Below are positions 24,092 through 34,714 of a stretch of 35,456 bases of DNA, one piece after another. The DNA is from an uncultured Lysobacterales bacterium. GTDB lineage: Bacteria > Pseudomonadota > Gammaproteobacteria > Xanthomonadales > SZUA-36. Each line of letters starts with the position of its first letter. Position 1 is the stretch's first letter. The translations under genes were made by a program, and so were the position numbers. The stretch spans positions 1-35,456 of the forward strand of contig CALBDB010000039.1 in NCBI GenBank assembly GCA_937927755.1, read 5' to 3'. Under the pieces are notes generated by a model. It was not told where the DNA came from. It ran no database searches and worked only from the letters and a program-made list of their open reading frames with translations.

Positions 24092-25621
24092 ATGTCAAAA
24101 TTAAGAGTGGGAATCACCACCCTTGTTGGTCTGTTGGCCAGTTTTTCTGTATTTGCTGATATCGGGATTGATGAGAAGATAAATCTCGCCGTCAAACCAT
24201 ATTCGGACGCAGTCACCGGGTTTATTTTTTCTTCATTTCCTGTTGCCGGTGTACAGATTCCTTTTGTACTGGTCTGGCTGATCATTGCTGCAACTATTTT
24301 CACGTTTTATTTTAACTTCATAAACCTGCGGGCATTCAAACACGGTTTTCAGCTGGTGCGGGGTGATTACCATGATCCGAAAGCCGCCGGCGAGGTAACT
24401 CATTTCCAGGCATTGGCAACCGCGTTATCGGGTACGGTTGGTCTTGGCAATATTGCCGGTGTTGCAGTCGCGGTATCACTGGGTGGTCCGGGAGCAACTT
24501 TCTGGATGATACTGGCTGGTTTCCTTGGCATGTCTTCCAAATTCACTGAATGCACACTGGGTGTGAAATACCGTAACACACTACCGGATGGCACGGTTTC
24601 CGGCGGTCCGATGTACTACCTGACCAAGGGCCTCGCTGAAAAGGGCCCCAACTTTGCCAAGCTTGGTAAAGTGCTGGCCGTATTATTTGCCGTTTTTTGT
24701 GTAGGTGGTTCATTTGGCGGCGGCAACATGTTCCAGGCCAACCAGAGTTTCGCACAGTTAGTAAATGTCACCGGCGGTGAAGCCAGCTTGATGGCTGACA
24801 AGGGCTGGCTATATGGTTTGGTCATTGCTGCCCTGGTCGGATTGGTCATCATCGGCGGGATCAAGGGTATTGCCCGGGTTACGTCAAAAATCGTTCCCTT
24901 CATGGCTGTTACCTACGTAATTGCAGGCCTTGCCATCATATTGCTGAATGCTTCACTGGTACCTTCGGCATTTGGTGCAATAATTGCAGGTGCTTTTACT
25001 GCAGAGGGTATCTCTGGTGGTGTAATCGGTGTGCTTTTCCAGGGTTTCAAACGTGCTGCGTTTTCAAATGAGGCAGGTGTTGGTTCCGCAGCGATCGCGC
25101 ACTCGGCAGTTCAAACCAATCGCCCGGTAACCGAAGGCTTCGTAGCCCTGTATGAACCCTTCATCGATACCGTTGTTGTTTGTACGATAACCGCGTTGGT
25201 TATCATTATCACCGGCACCTGGAATCCATCGGTTGATCCGAGTGCCGGTGTTCAGCTGACTTCTACCGCATTTGAATCAGCCTTTTCCTGGTTTCCTTAC
25301 GTATTGACGGTTGCCGTGCTTCTGTTTGCGTTCTCCACCATGATTTCATGGTCGTATTACGGGTTGAAAGCATGGACTTTCCTGTTTGGCGAGAACCGCT
25401 ACACGGATGGCACTTACAAAATTTTGTTCCTGTTTTTCGTGGTTGTTGGTTCTTCGATGCAGTTGGGTGCCGTAATAGATTTTTCCGATGCAATGATCTT
25501 CGCCATGGCCTTCCCTAACCTGTTGGGTTGTTATTTCCTTTTGCCGGTTGTGAAGAAGGAATTGAACGAATACTGGGCGGACTACAAGTCGGGAAGGCTG
25601 GTCAAGACAAGAAATTCTTGA
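24092..25621 (+). CDS. Alanine/glycine:Na+ symporter, AGCS family
   Basis: A 509-residue inner-membrane transporter of the AGCS (AlsT/DagA) family, which imports alanine or glycine with sodium. The family signature is visible in [31 protein letters not shown], with [25 protein letters not shown] next and [24 protein letters not shown] in the middle. About ten membrane helices can be traced. The N-terminus has an extra signal-like segment ([15 protein letters not shown]), which some gammaproteobacterial members share. Start: ATG at 24092 with AAGGAG 9 bases upstream. No glycine riboswitch is visible in the 66-base leader. A hairpin terminator follows. Confidence 0.93.
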   Translation: MSKLRVGITTLVGLLASFSVFADIGIDEKINLAVKPYSDAVTGFIFSSFPVAGVQIPFVLVWLIIAATIFTFYFNFINLRAFKHGFQLVRGDYHDPKAAGEVTHFQALATALSGTVGLGNIAGVAVAVSLGGPGATFWMILAGFLGMSSKFTECTLGVKYRNTLPDGTVSGGPMYYLTKGLAEKGPNFAKLGKVLAVLFAVFCVGGSFGGGNMFQANQSFAQLVNVTGGEASLMADKGWLYGLVIAALVGLVIIGGIKGIARVTSKIVPFMAVTYVIAGLAIILLNASLVPSAFGAIIAGAFTAEGISGGVIGVLFQGFKRAAFSNEAGVGSAAIAHSAVQTNRPVTEGFVALYEPFIDTVVVCTITALVIIITGTWNPSVDPSAGVQLTSTAFESAFSWFPYVLTVAVLLFAFSTMISWSYYGLKAWTFLFGENRYTDGTYKILFLFFVVVGSSMQLGAVIDFSDAMIFAMAFPNLLGCYFLLPVVKKELNEYWADYKSGRLVKTRNS

Positions 25622-25643
25622 TCCCTATCAAGAATGTGCCAAA

Positions 25644-25671
25644 AAGAGCCAACATTTCGGCGTTGGCTCTT
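25644..25671. terminator. Terminator hairpin after the AGCS symporter gene
   Basis: AAGAGCCAAC (25644-25653) pairs perfectly with GTTGGCTCTT (25662-25671) around an 8-base loop ATTTCGGC. It starts 23 bases after the stop. The run of A before the stem would be a T-run on the other strand, so it may work in both directions. Confidence 0.65.
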
Positions 25672-25779
25672 GCTTAAATATGCACGTATCAGCGAGAATC
25701 ATAGCCAGACTTTATTACCGGCAGGAGTGTGTGAAATTCGCCTACCGACCGTTCCATAACCCAAGCTCAGGAAATCCCA

Positions 25780-27783
25780 ATGTCTACCCGACGTGAACTC
25801 GCAAATGCCGTCCGTGCTTTGTCCATGGATGCAATCCAACAGGCCAATTCAGGTCACCCCGGCGCGCCGATGGGCATGGCGGATATTGCAGAGGTCCTCT
25901 GGAATGACCACCTGAAACACAATCCGGCGAATCCAGGTTGGTATGATCGCGATCGCTTCGTGCTGTCCAATGGACATGCCTCGATGCTTCTCTATTCCGT
26001 GTTACACCTGAGCGGCTATGATCTGCCGATGTCGGAGATTCGCAATTTTCGTCAGATGCACTCCAAAACAGCGGGGCATCCGGAGTATGGTGAAACACCC
26101 GGTGCAGAGACTACGACCGGGCCGTTGGGACAGGGTATCACCAATGCCGTAGGTATGGCGTTGGCTGCAAAAGTTCTGGCCAACCGGTTCAACAAGCCCG
26201 GCCACCAGGTCGTGGATCATCACACATGGGTTTTGATGGGTGATGGCTGCCTGATGGAAGGAATATCCCATGAAGCGTGTTCACTGGCGGGAACGTGGGG
26301 GTTGGGTAAATTGATCGCATTCTGGGATGACAATGGCATTTCTATCGATGGCGAAGTGCATGGCTGGTTTACCGACGACACCCCGGCACGTTTTGAAGCC
26401 TATGGCTGGCAGGTAATACGCGATGTTGACGGACATGATCCGTTGGAAATTAACCAGGCGATAGCAACCGCCCGGGCTGAAACTGAACGCCCGACCCTGA
26501 TCTGCTGCAGGACAGTGATTGGATTTGGTTCGCCAAATAAACAGGGAACCTCGGCCACCCATGGTGCCCCATTAGGTGAGGATGAAATTGTAGCGACCAA
26601 AGAGGCCCTGGGATGGAATCACCCGGCATTTGAAATACCGGATGATATCTATGCCGGCTGGGATGCGCGTGCAAATGGAATGGCAGTTGAGTCTGACTGG
26701 AATGAACGATTTGCAGCTTATGAGCAAAGCTACCCTGAACTGGCTGCTGAATTCAACCGCAGAATGCGCGGAGACCTTCCTGGAAACTGGCAACAGATGA
26801 CAAACGATGCAATTGCACAGCTTCAGGAACAAGGCGCCGCCGTGGCGACACGCAAGGCTTCGCAGATGGCACTGGATGCATTTGGGCCCCTGTTACCGGA
26901 ATTAATTGGTGGTTCTGCTGACCTGGCCGGATCGAACAATACGATATGGAAACAAAGCGTGGACGTGAGCGAGGCCACCGAAGACGGCAATTACATCTAT
27001 TTCGGTGTACGTGAATTCGGCATGGCCGCCATATGTAATGGCCTGGGTCTGCATGGTGGTTTCATACCGTATAATGCGACTTTCCTGGTCTTCTCTGACT
27101 ATGCGCGTAACGCAGTCCGCATGTCGGCGCTGATTCCTGCTCACAATATTCACGTTTACACGCACGATTCAATTGGCCTGGGTGAGGATGGCCCTACCCA
27201 CCAGCCCGTAGAACATGTTTCAAGTCTGAGGCTGATACCAAACCTGAGCGTCTGGCGCCCATGTGACACGGTTGAGTCGGCAGTTGCCTGGAAGTGTGCG
27301 ATTGAAGAAAGTTCCGGTCCCAGCGCCCTGATCTTTACACGCCAGGGTCTGCCGCATCAGCAACGCGATGAAGAACAACTGGCAGCCGTCGCACGAGGCG
27401 GTTACATTCTGCGTGAAGCAGGCGGTCCGGTAGATGCTATTATCATTGCGACCGGTTCAGAGGTTGGTATGGCAATGGCGGCCGCAGAAGAACTGTCTGC
27501 GCAAGACATCCATACGCGAGTGGTGTCCATGCCCAACCCCGGACGTTTTATGGCACAGGAGCGGATATACCGCGAGTCTGTCCTGCCTTCTGATTGCAGG
27601 GCCAGGGTGGCCGTTGAAGCCGGCGTTGGGCATTATTGGTATCCATTTGTTGGTGACCGCGGCCGAATCATCTCCATTGAAAGCTTTGGCGCTTCCGCAC
27701 CGGCATCCGAATTATTTGAGTTTTATGGTTTAACAGTTGAAAACGTCAGCAAGGCAGTTAAAGAACTGCTGGAAACTGACTGA
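25780..27783 (+). CDS. tkt: Transketolase
   Basis: A 667-residue thiamine-diphosphate enzyme of normal length that transfers two-carbon ketol units in the pentose phosphate pathway (or Calvin cycle). The N-terminal [40 protein letters not shown] is the family signature 1; [13 protein letters not shown] with [10 protein letters not shown] is the TPP/Mg motif; the [12 protein letters not shown] signature 2 is in the second half; the C-terminal domain ends in an intact TKC-like region. AGGAAA lies about 7 bases upstream. It opens a tkt-gap-pgk run with 22 and 21 bases between genes. Confidence 0.97.
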   Translation: MSTRRELANAVRALSMDAIQQANSGHPGAPMGMADIAEVLWNDHLKHNPANPGWYDRDRFVLSNGHASMLLYSVLHLSGYDLPMSEIRNFRQMHSKTAGHPEYGETPGAETTTGPLGQGITNAVGMALAAKVLANRFNKPGHQVVDHHTWVLMGDGCLMEGISHEACSLAGTWGLGKLIAFWDDNGISIDGEVHGWFTDDTPARFEAYGWQVIRDVDGHDPLEINQAIATARAETERPTLICCRTVIGFGSPNKQGTSATHGAPLGEDEIVATKEALGWNHPAFEIPDDIYAGWDARANGMAVESDWNERFAAYEQSYPELAAEFNRRMRGDLPGNWQQMTNDAIAQLQEQGAAVATRKASQMALDAFGPLLPELIGGSADLAGSNNTIWKQSVDVSEATEDGNYIYFGVREFGMAAICNGLGLHGGFIPYNATFLVFSDYARNAVRMSALIPAHNIHVYTHDSIGLGEDGPTHQPVEHVSSLRLIPNLSVWRPCDTVESAVAWKCAIEESSGPSALIFTRQGLPHQQRDEEQLAAVARGGYILREAGGPVDAIIIATGSEVGMAMAAAEELSAQDIHTRVVSMPNPGRFMAQERIYRESVLPSDCRARVAVEAGVGHYWYPFVGDRGRIISIESFGASAPASELFEFYGLTVENVSKAVKELLETD

Positions 27784-27805
27784 ACATATTCCAGGAGAAA
27801 TATAA

Positions 27806-28813
27806 ATGACAGTAAAAGTTGCAATTAATGGCTATGGTCGTATTGGCCGTAATATCATGCGGGCCCTGTATGAACTGGACCGTACCGACGAGATCAGCAT
27901 CGTAGCTATTAATGATCTGGGCGACGCGAACAGCAACGCCCATCTGACCCGATACGACACCGCCCATGGCAAGTTCCCCGGAACGGTCAGTGTGGATGAC
28001 GGTGACCTGGTTATAAATGGTGACCGTATCAAGGTTTTCGCGGAGCGTGATCCTTCAAAATTGCCGTGGGCCGAACTGGGTGTAGACTTGGTAATGGAGT
28101 GCACTGGTTTCTTCCGCAGCCGTGAGACTGCCGGAGCGCATATAACCGCTGGTGCAAAGAAGGTTATCGTTTCAGCCCCTGGCCAGAGTGTCGATAACAC
28201 GGTGGTTTACGGGGTTAACCATGACACCCTGAAAGCAAGCGACGTGGTAATTTCAAATGCGTCCTGCACAACCAACTGCCTGGCACCTGTGGCCAAGGTT
28301 TTAAATGACGCAATTGGTATTGAGCATGGTCTTATGACAACCATTCACGCCTATACCAATGACCAGGTATTGACGGATGTCTTGCACAGTGATTTGCGTC
28401 GTGCGCGCTCAGCCACCATGAGCCAGATTCCCACCAAAACCGGCGCAGCCGCCGCGGTTGGCATGGTTTTGCCTGAGCTGAGCGGAAAACTGGATGGTTT
28501 TTCGATGCGTGTTCCGACCATCAATGTCTCAGTTGTGGATCTTACCTTCACCGCAAGCAGGGCAACGACTATTGAAGAAGTCAATGCAGTGGTCAAAGCG
28601 GCTGCAGAAGGCAGTCTGAAAGGTGTGTTGGGATACAACGACGAGCCGTTGGTATCCATTGATTTTAATCATGATCCGCGTTCATCAATTTTTGATGCAG
28701 GCCTGACCAGGGTTATGGAAGGCAATATGGTCAAGGTCCTAAGCTGGTATGACAACGAGTGGGGTTTCAGTTGCCGCATGCTCGATACCACCATTGCATT
28801 GATGAACGCCTAG
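27806..28813 (+). CDS. gap: Glyceraldehyde-3-phosphate dehydrogenase, type I
   Basis: A 335-residue enzyme for the NAD(P)-dependent phosphorylating oxidation of glyceraldehyde-3-phosphate. The N-terminal [19 protein letters not shown] binds NAD, the active-site [15 protein letters not shown] holds the catalytic Cys, and [15 protein letters not shown] closes the protein. GGAGAAATATAA before the ATG gives a good ribosome site. It is second in the tkt-gap-pgk operon. The sequence alone does not separate a glycolytic from a Calvin-cycle role. Confidence 0.97.
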   Translation: MTVKVAINGYGRIGRNIMRALYELDRTDEISIVAINDLGDANSNAHLTRYDTAHGKFPGTVSVDDGDLVINGDRIKVFAERDPSKLPWAELGVDLVMECTGFFRSRETAGAHITAGAKKVIVSAPGQSVDNTVVYGVNHDTLKASDVVISNASCTTNCLAPVAKVLNDAIGIEHGLMTTIHAYTNDQVLTDVLHSDLRRARSATMSQIPTKTGAAAAVGMVLPELSGKLDGFSMRVPTINVSVVDLTFTASRATTIEEVNAVVKAAAEGSLKGVLGYNDEPLVSIDFNHDPRSSIFDAGLTRVMEGNMVKVLSWYDNEWGFSCRMLDTTIALMNA

Positions 28814-28834
28814 AAAATTTGGGAGGCCCTGGAT

Positions 28835-30013
28835 ATGTCATTCCTGCGTATGGACGAAATGAACCTGACCGGAAAGCGTGTGTTGATCCGTGAGGATTTC
28901 AACGTTCCGATTGAGTCGGGCAGGGTTGCTTCGGATGCGCGGCTAAGGGCCGGGCTGCCAACTATACGTATGGCGCTGGATGGTGGTGCTGCCGTGATGT
29001 TGATGTCCCACCTGGGACGTCCTGTCGAAGGGCAGTACAAGGAAGAATTTTCACTGGCGCCGGTGGCTGAACACCTGTCCGGCTTGCTGGATAAGCCAGT
29101 GAAACTTCAAAGTAACTGGCTGGACGGCATTGATATTCAGCCAGGTGAGGTTGTCCTGTGTGAGAACGTGCGCTTCAATCCCGGCGAAAAGAGCAATGAC
29201 GAAAACCTTGCCCGGAGGATGGCAGCGCTGTGCGATGTTTTTGTCATGGATGCTTTTGGGACCGCCCACCGTGCCCAGGCGTCTACCGAAGGTGTCATTC
29301 GATTTGCGCCCAGCGCATGTGCGGGACCATTGCTCAGCCGTGAGTTGTACGAATTGGACAAAGCGTTGACTGAGCCGGAACGGCCAATGCTTGCAATTGT
29401 CGGCGGTTCCAAGGTTTCAACCAAGTTAACGGTACTCGAGTCCCTGATGTCCAAGGTTGACGAGTTGATAGTTGGCGGTGGAATCGCAAATACATTTATT
29501 GCCGCCAGTGGTTACGATGTCGGCAATTCTTTGTATGAGCCCGACCTGATTGGCGAAGCCCAGCGCCTGATTCGCCTGGCTCACGAAAAGGGCGGTGAGA
29601 TACCTATACCGAAAGACGTCGTTGTCGCCAAGTCTTTCTCAAAGGATGCCAAAGCAGTTGTTCGTTCGGTGGATGAGGTTCAGGCCGACGAAATGATTCT
29701 CGACATAGGTCCGCTCACGTCGGTGGACTACGCAGGGATAATCCAGAATGCCGGTACCGTGATCTGGAACGGACCGGTCGGCGTATTCGAGTTTAAAAAC
29801 TTCGCTGCCGGAACACGCGCGATTGCTGATGCGGTCGAGATATCCAATGCCTTCAGTATAGCCGGGGGTGGCGATACGCTGGCTGCTATCGACCAGTTTA
29901 ATATTGCCGATGGCGTCAGCTATATCTCAACGGGTGGTGGCGCATTCCTCGAGTATGTCGAGGGTAAGACCTTGCCCGCGGTCGCTGCACTGGAAGCACG
30001 CTATACCGACTGA
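28835..30013 (+). CDS. pgk: Phosphoglycerate kinase
   Basis: A 392-residue enzyme that transfers phosphate between 1,3-bisphosphoglycerate and ADP. The signature [29 protein letters not shown] is intact, followed by MSHLGRP, the [11 protein letters not shown] hinge region, [16 protein letters not shown] and the nucleotide-binding [12 protein letters not shown] with [14 protein letters not shown] at the end. GGGAGG lies 9 bases before the ATG. In many gammaproteobacteria pyk and fba follow pgk; here the next gene is a convergent patatin gene 33 bases away, so the operon ends at pgk. Confidence 0.97.
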   Translation: MSFLRMDEMNLTGKRVLIREDFNVPIESGRVASDARLRAGLPTIRMALDGGAAVMLMSHLGRPVEGQYKEEFSLAPVAEHLSGLLDKPVKLQSNWLDGIDIQPGEVVLCENVRFNPGEKSNDENLARRMAALCDVFVMDAFGTAHRAQASTEGVIRFAPSACAGPLLSRELYELDKALTEPERPMLAIVGGSKVSTKLTVLESLMSKVDELIVGGGIANTFIAASGYDVGNSLYEPDLIGEAQRLIRLAHEKGGEIPIPKDVVVAKSFSKDAKAVVRSVDEVQADEMILDIGPLTSVDYAGIIQNAGTVIWNGPVGVFEFKNFAAGTRAIADAVEISNAFSIAGGGDTLAAIDQFNIADGVSYISTGGGAFLEYVEGKTLPAVAALEARYTD

Positions 30014-30046
30014 CTTTGTACTGGCCTTTGCTGAAAATATGGTTGC

Positions 30047-32308
30047 TTAACGCCGCCCCAGGCTGCGTGGGCCGAATACCGTACCCAACCTGAGGAAATA
30101 AATGGGACTGCGTTCTTCGCTCCAGCCTATGCCAAGATAGACCGGCCCCAGCGGAGAGCTATAGGCAAGGTAAAAACTGCCATTCAGAAGGCCTTCCGAG
30201 AAAATGTCGCTACGGTCCTCAGTAGCATTACCATACTCAAGAGTCATCCCTGCATAACCGGGCAGGAAACCACTCTTGCCTACCCGGTAACGGTAACCGG
30301 CAAGGACGTGACCAAAATGTTGTCCTATCAGTGAATTTGGCTCAAAACCTGACATATTCAGAAAGCCGCCACCAGTGTACCAACTATAGATCGAATCATT
30401 GTCTTCAAGACTGGTGTTGTACTGTGTTCCCCAAATCAGGTTATGTAGTCCGAAAGTATGGCTGCCGAACAAGCTAAACTCCAACTGATTGAAACCCACG
30501 TCGGCGCCCAGACTTTCGGGAGAGTTTGTGTACCTTAAACTTGATAAAACGCCACGCGTGGGAAGATAGCGGTCATCCAGTCGATCAAAATCCAGCTCGA
30601 TAAATAATTCAGAGCCGTCAAATGAAAAGGGTTTCAGGTCAGGGTCACCAACCAGAATGTCCATGTTCCCGGCGTAACGGGTAAATCCTGCGGAGAGTTT
30701 TGCGTAGCGGCCGAATTCCCGTCCAAATGCAATGGCGCCGCCAATCTCATCCAGCTCTATTTCCGCTATCGCATCGCCATTGGAATTATAGATATACAAT
30801 GGTCGACTGAATATTGAGATGCTGGGGTTAAAACTGTATTTGAGCGCATCGTCCAGTGGCCTGAAATAGTCTGCAAAAATTCCGGGCGACTCACCGAGTT
30901 GAACCATTGCCCGCACTTCAGAGCCACGATCATCAAGACCTGTATTCAGGTAGCCGCCCCTGAGGTTGAATTCCGTGCCGCGCCCACTGAAGCTTAGGTC
31001 AAGACCGGTTTCGATGAATTGTGTTCCGCGTTCGTCTTGCTTTACGGTGATTTTAATACCCTGCTGTCCATTCTGTTCAACCACGCTGTAGCTGGCCTGA
31101 CGGATAAACCCCAGACCATAGATCTGGCGCAAATCTTGGTCAAGCTGGGCCAGATCGAGAGTTTTTCCAGGTTGGATGGTGATAAATTCCAGGATAACGT
31201 CATCAGAAAACCTTGATTGGTTATCCAGCTGAACAAAGTGAACCTGTGGTGGCCCGTCTACGCAGTTGTCAATCTGCTGGCGCCAGGCACGATAGTCTTT
31301 CTCGGACAATGAATACTGCTGTAACCGGGCTTGTACAGCCTCTGCAGCTGCGTAGCCAAGAGGTATAGCCTCGTCGAGCTTGTTGAAATCTGCAGAACCG
31401 ATTTTATGACCTATGTCCGGTGCGATTAATACATCACCTTCAACCAGCGTTTCGATCTGGCGGTCGGTATTATGGACGGTCAGCAGTCCGCTCATCTGGT
31501 AAACAATAGCCAGGGCGTTATTGATTTCATCCTTACCAGCCAGCTTGGTGCCGACATCAACTGCAATAACAACATCCGCGCCCATATCCCTGGCGACATC
31601 TACTGGCAGGTTTCTGACCAGGCCGCCATCAACCAACAGCGCGTCGCCCCGTTGGACCGGGTCAAAAATCCCGGGTACCGCCATGCTGGCCCGCATGGCG
31701 ATTGAAAGCTCACCTGTACCCATGATAACCATTTCACCCGACACGATATCGGTTGCGATGGCGCGGAAGGGAATGGGTAGTTGATCAAAATCGGATGTAT
31801 TGACACGCTGGGATGCAAGCGATTCAAACATAAAGATAATCTTTTGACCGGAAACCACACCCTTGGGTAACAGGCTGCTGTCTTTTCCTATACCGAGCTT
31901 GGGCCCGAACAAACCCAGCGGGTCATCGGCTTTTCGTCTGAAGGGCAAATCTTCACGTTCTGTCTCATCCTTGAAGAGATCATCCCATTCCGCTTCTCTT
32001 ACGACTTGGCCCACCTCTTCAGACTGCATTCCGGTGGCGACGAAGCCGCCGACAATGGAACCCATGCTGGTACCTGCGATGAAATCGAAGGGGATGCGCA
32101 TTTCCTCGAGTTTTTTGAGCACACCAACATGAGCGTATCCGCGTGCACCGCCACCGCCGAGGACCAGTCCTACTTTGGGACGGTGGGTCACTTCGCTTTT
32201 AAAGCACTGACCCGTGGACGCGAATGCAGAGAGGGAAATGCCGGCTGATGAGATGGCGATTGCAACCAGAATCAGTCCCGGCATACTAAAGCGTGATGTC
32301 TTCGACAT
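30047..32308 (-). CDS. Patatin-like phospholipase with POTRA and Omp85-type barrel (PlpD-like)
   Basis: A 753-residue exported protein. A signal peptide (about 1-30) is followed by a patatin domain with the oxyanion loop GGGGARG (51-57), nucleophile Ser81 in GTSMG and catalytic Asp227 in VDGGLVRNLP. A POTRA-like module (about 355-430: VHFVQLDNQSRFSDDVILEFITIQPGKT and LRQIYGLGFIRQASYSV) precedes a C-terminal barrel of about 310 residues (QFIETGLDLSFSGRGTEFNLRGGYLNTGL onward). This is the layout of PlpD-type V(d) secretion proteins. The barrel ends FLRLGTVFGPRSLGRR, with a short basic tail after the last aromatic. Start: ATG at 32308 with GGA 8 bases upstream; a TTG 48 bases earlier is less likely. 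Confidence 0.9.
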   Translation of the reverse strand: MSKTSRFSMPGLILVAIAISSAGISLSAFASTGQCFKSEVTHRPKVGLVLGGGGARGYAHVGVLKKLEEMRIPFDFIAGTSMGSIVGGFVATGMQSEEVGQVVREAEWDDLFKDETEREDLPFRRKADDPLGLFGPKLGIGKDSSLLPKGVVSGQKIIFMFESLASQRVNTSDFDQLPIPFRAIATDIVSGEMVIMGTGELSIAMRASMAVPGIFDPVQRGDALLVDGGLVRNLPVDVARDMGADVVIAVDVGTKLAGKDEINNALAIVYQMSGLLTVHNTDRQIETLVEGDVLIAPDIGHKIGSADFNKLDEAIPLGYAAAEAVQARLQQYSLSEKDYRAWRQQIDNCVDGPPQVHFVQLDNQSRFSDDVILEFITIQPGKTLDLAQLDQDLRQIYGLGFIRQASYSVVEQNGQQGIKITVKQDERGTQFIETGLDLSFSGRGTEFNLRGGYLNTGLDDRGSEVRAMVQLGESPGIFADYFRPLDDALKYSFNPSISIFSRPLYIYNSNGDAIAEIELDEIGGAIAFGREFGRYAKLSAGFTRYAGNMDILVGDPDLKPFSFDGSELFIELDFDRLDDRYLPTRGVLSSLRYTNSPESLGADVGFNQLEFSLFGSHTFGLHNLIWGTQYNTSLEDNDSIYSWYTGGGFLNMSGFEPNSLIGQHFGHVLAGYRYRVGKSGFLPGYAGMTLEYGNATEDRSDIFSEGLLNGSFYLAYSSPLGPVYLGIGWSEERSPIYFLRLGTVFGPRSLGRR

Positions 32309-32404
32309 GTTATTGATCCGCTTGATAGCAGTTGAGAACGTGTCAATACTACACAAAAACCACTATCATTACGCACCGCTCTGAAACTGCTATGGGAATT
32401 ACAA

Positions 32405-34609
32405 TTGATTAAGTACTCTCACCTGTTTGGTCTGATGATCATATCCATTTTGGTCTTTTTCTGCGAAACGATAGCGGCAGATTCCCATGACAAATCAGCG
32501 CCTGGCTCGGAAATCGATCAACTGACGAATTACCCGCGTGTTGAGCGCTTTGAGCAAGGCAGTGTGCAGGTTGATTTTCCGACTCTCGAGTCATGGCCTG
32601 AGTTTCGTTTCCTGAGGGCATGGTTACCGGTTGAGGTCAGTTTGAACGGTGACAATCAGATACACGTGGGTTCGGCATACGTCCAGGCTACGACAGATAT
32701 TAATTTTGATCAGCGAACCGTGAGCATTTCAAACCTCGAGGTGCTTGATACAAAATTCCCGCCAAAAGATAAATTAGAGTTGGTTACAAGTCTTGTATCC
32801 CAGGCATTCCAGGGCCGCGAAAGCATCGTGCCCCTTGATGTCCTGCTGCGTTTGTTGCCGGAAGATTTTGAGATTCCGGAGCAGGGAGGCAGGAGTTCGG
32901 CGCTGAATTTTGAGCCACCGGTGATTCTGGTATCTGAAACCCCGGTCAAACTGCTGTCAATTGACAAGGAACCGGTCAGGGCTGCGATCCAAGGCACAAA
33001 GCTCGAATACATTGTGAATACAAATTGGTATGTCTTTTTCGATAGCCAGGGGGAGCGCTGGTACGTGCTCAACGAAGGTGCCTGGCAACAGAATAATTAC
33101 CTGTCAGATGGTGGTTGGACTACCATTGACAAACTCCCTGCTGATTTCAACAAATTGCCGCGCAATGATGACTGGCAGGAAGTTCAGGATGCTCTGCCTG
33201 CCAGCATACCCGGGCATACCCCAACACCTTTTGTGATCAGCCTCGAGGTTACCGAACTTATCCTTTTGGATGGCGCACCACGTTTAAGTGCGATCGGGAA
33301 CACCGGCATTTCCTATGTCACCAATACGCAAAGTGATTTGTTTTACCAAGGTGAGCGTTGGTATTTCCTTGTGTCCGGGCGGTGGTTCAGCAACAGCGAT
33401 CTGTACGGGCAATGGCAGGCTGTCAAAAACTTGCCGGACAATTTTGCACAGATACCATCCAGGCATCAGAAAGGACATGTTTTGTATTCCGTTCCAGGTA
33501 CCCGGCAGGCGAAGCTGTCACTGATTGAAGCAGCGTTGCCCCATCGTGTATCAGTTGGGAAAGAGACTGTTGCCGCAACAGAGGTGACATGGGTCGGCGA
33601 GCCACGTTTCGAAAGCATTGAGAACACCAGGCTCGAGCGTGGCTTGAACACGCCTTTCCAGGTCATCAGGCACAATAATTTCTATTACTTGTGTTACGAG
33701 GGTGCATGGTACTTCTCTGCGACACCCACAGGTCCATGGAAAGTGGCACAGCAGGTTCCCGCTGAAATCTATCGTATTCCGGCTACCGACCCTGCCTATA
33801 ACGTCACTTTCGTAGTATTGGATGAGGACACGGGCGATTCAGATGAATATGTAGGTTTTAGCTACTCGGATGGTTACAACGGTAATTATTCAACCACCGT
33901 GAGCGTGGTCTATGGTACCGGTTGGTATTACCCCTCCAGTGTCTACTGGGGCCCGTATAACAGGCCGTACTACTGGCATTACTGGCCGACTTACGGCTAC
34001 AACTTCGGCTACCACCCGGTAGGAGCATACTATGGAGGGCGATCCCGATATTACTACCCCTGGGGTGGTTGGTATGGCTATGGTCACAGCACGGTAACCC
34101 TGACCTCGCCAGCGTTAGAATTCAATCACGAATCCGGCTCAGCATGGGAAGGGCCGTTACAGACAACACCGGGTGAGCCGGCGAATGCTGTTGAGGATTC
34201 TCTCGCATCCTTCATGCCAAAGAAAAAGGTCGACGGCACGGAAGAATTTACCAGCACCAGCAAGGATGGAGCAGCAGCGCCAACGAAAATCTCGGCATCT
34301 TCCCTTTATGCGAGTACAGCACTCTCATCAAACCGGTTTTCCGGCCCCGGCGGAGAGGTATACAAACGCGAAGATGAGGAATGGAGCCAGTACGACGAGG
34401 GCAACTGGACGACCATGGAGGCCATGGAGCAGCAGCAACGTACCACGTCAAAACGACAGAGCAGGCCAGAGACACAGAAAAGGGAGCAGTGGTTGCCCGC
34501 GCACAAACGGACTTTGAGCAGGTCGGAGTTGGACCAACAGGAACTGGCCCGCCAGGAAGGTATGGAGAATTACGCCAGGTACCGGATGGAAAAAGAATCC
34601 CAGAAATAA
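32405..34609 (+). CDS. Large exported protein with internal repeats and a Tyr/Trp/Gly-rich segment
   Basis: A 734-residue protein, probably started by TTG 32405 with GGGA 7 bases upstream, giving a signal peptide (MIKYSHLFGLMIISILVFFC, cleaved near AADS). Residues 40-160 form a non-repeated domain. Three diverged repeats of about 75-80 residues follow at roughly 171-252, 280-352 and 389-459. Each has a beta segment, a GERWYVLxxGxW-type motif and a closing LPxxFxxIP. A degenerate fourth copy may lie at 649-672 (EEWSQYDEGNW). Residues 483-560 are very rich in Tyr, Trp and Gly; the C-terminal 150 residues are charged and Gln/Arg-rich. I recall similar WY/GW-repeat exported proteins but no known function. 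It is divergent from the patatin gene over 96 bases. Confidence 0.75.
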   Translation: MIKYSHLFGLMIISILVFFCETIAADSHDKSAPGSEIDQLTNYPRVERFEQGSVQVDFPTLESWPEFRFLRAWLPVEVSLNGDNQIHVGSAYVQATTDINFDQRTVSISNLEVLDTKFPPKDKLELVTSLVSQAFQGRESIVPLDVLLRLLPEDFEIPEQGGRSSALNFEPPVILVSETPVKLLSIDKEPVRAAIQGTKLEYIVNTNWYVFFDSQGERWYVLNEGAWQQNNYLSDGGWTTIDKLPADFNKLPRNDDWQEVQDALPASIPGHTPTPFVISLEVTELILLDGAPRLSAIGNTGISYVTNTQSDLFYQGERWYFLVSGRWFSNSDLYGQWQAVKNLPDNFAQIPSRHQKGHVLYSVPGTRQAKLSLIEAALPHRVSVGKETVAATEVTWVGEPRFESIENTRLERGLNTPFQVIRHNNFYYLCYEGAWYFSATPTGPWKVAQQVPAEIYRIPATDPAYNVTFVVLDEDTGDSDEYVGFSYSDGYNGNYSTTVSVVYGTGWYYPSSVYWGPYNRPYYWHYWPTYGYNFGYHPVGAYYGGRSRYYYPWGGWYGYGHSTVTLTSPALEFNHESGSAWEGPLQTTPGEPANAVEDSLASFMPKKKVDGTEEFTSTSKDGAAAPTKISASSLYASTALSSNRFSGPGGEVYKREDEEWSQYDEGNWTTMEAMEQQQRTTSKRQSRPETQKREQWLPAHKRTLSRSELDQQELARQEGMENYARYRMEKESQK

Positions 34610-34627
34610 CCGGGAATCACCTTCTGC

Positions 34628-34705
34628 TGTAGGAGCGACGCTTGCGTCGCGATCTCTTAGGCCTCTGTGAACACGAACAATCGCGACGCGAGCGTCGCTC
34701 CTACA
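34628..34705. repeat. REP-like double palindrome between convergent genes
   Basis: Two 26-base arms (34628-34653 and 34680-34705) are inverted copies with 25 of 26 matches, around a 26-base spacer. Each arm contains its own hairpin: GCGACGC-TT-GCGTCGC on the left and GCGACGC-GA-GCGTCGC on the right, flanked by TGTAGGAGC or its complement. The GTAGGAGCG head is typical of repetitive extragenic palindromes in gammaproteobacteria such as Pseudomonas. It lies between two convergent genes and could end transcription in both directions. No other copy is seen in the window. Confidence 0.8.
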
Positions 34706-34714
34706 AGGTCCGAG

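Noticed and set aside
23788-24303. A 171-codon minus-strand open frame across the universal stress protein and symporter start
   Set aside because: It spans two well-supported plus-strand genes and their intergenic gap, with no ribosome site or family resemblance.
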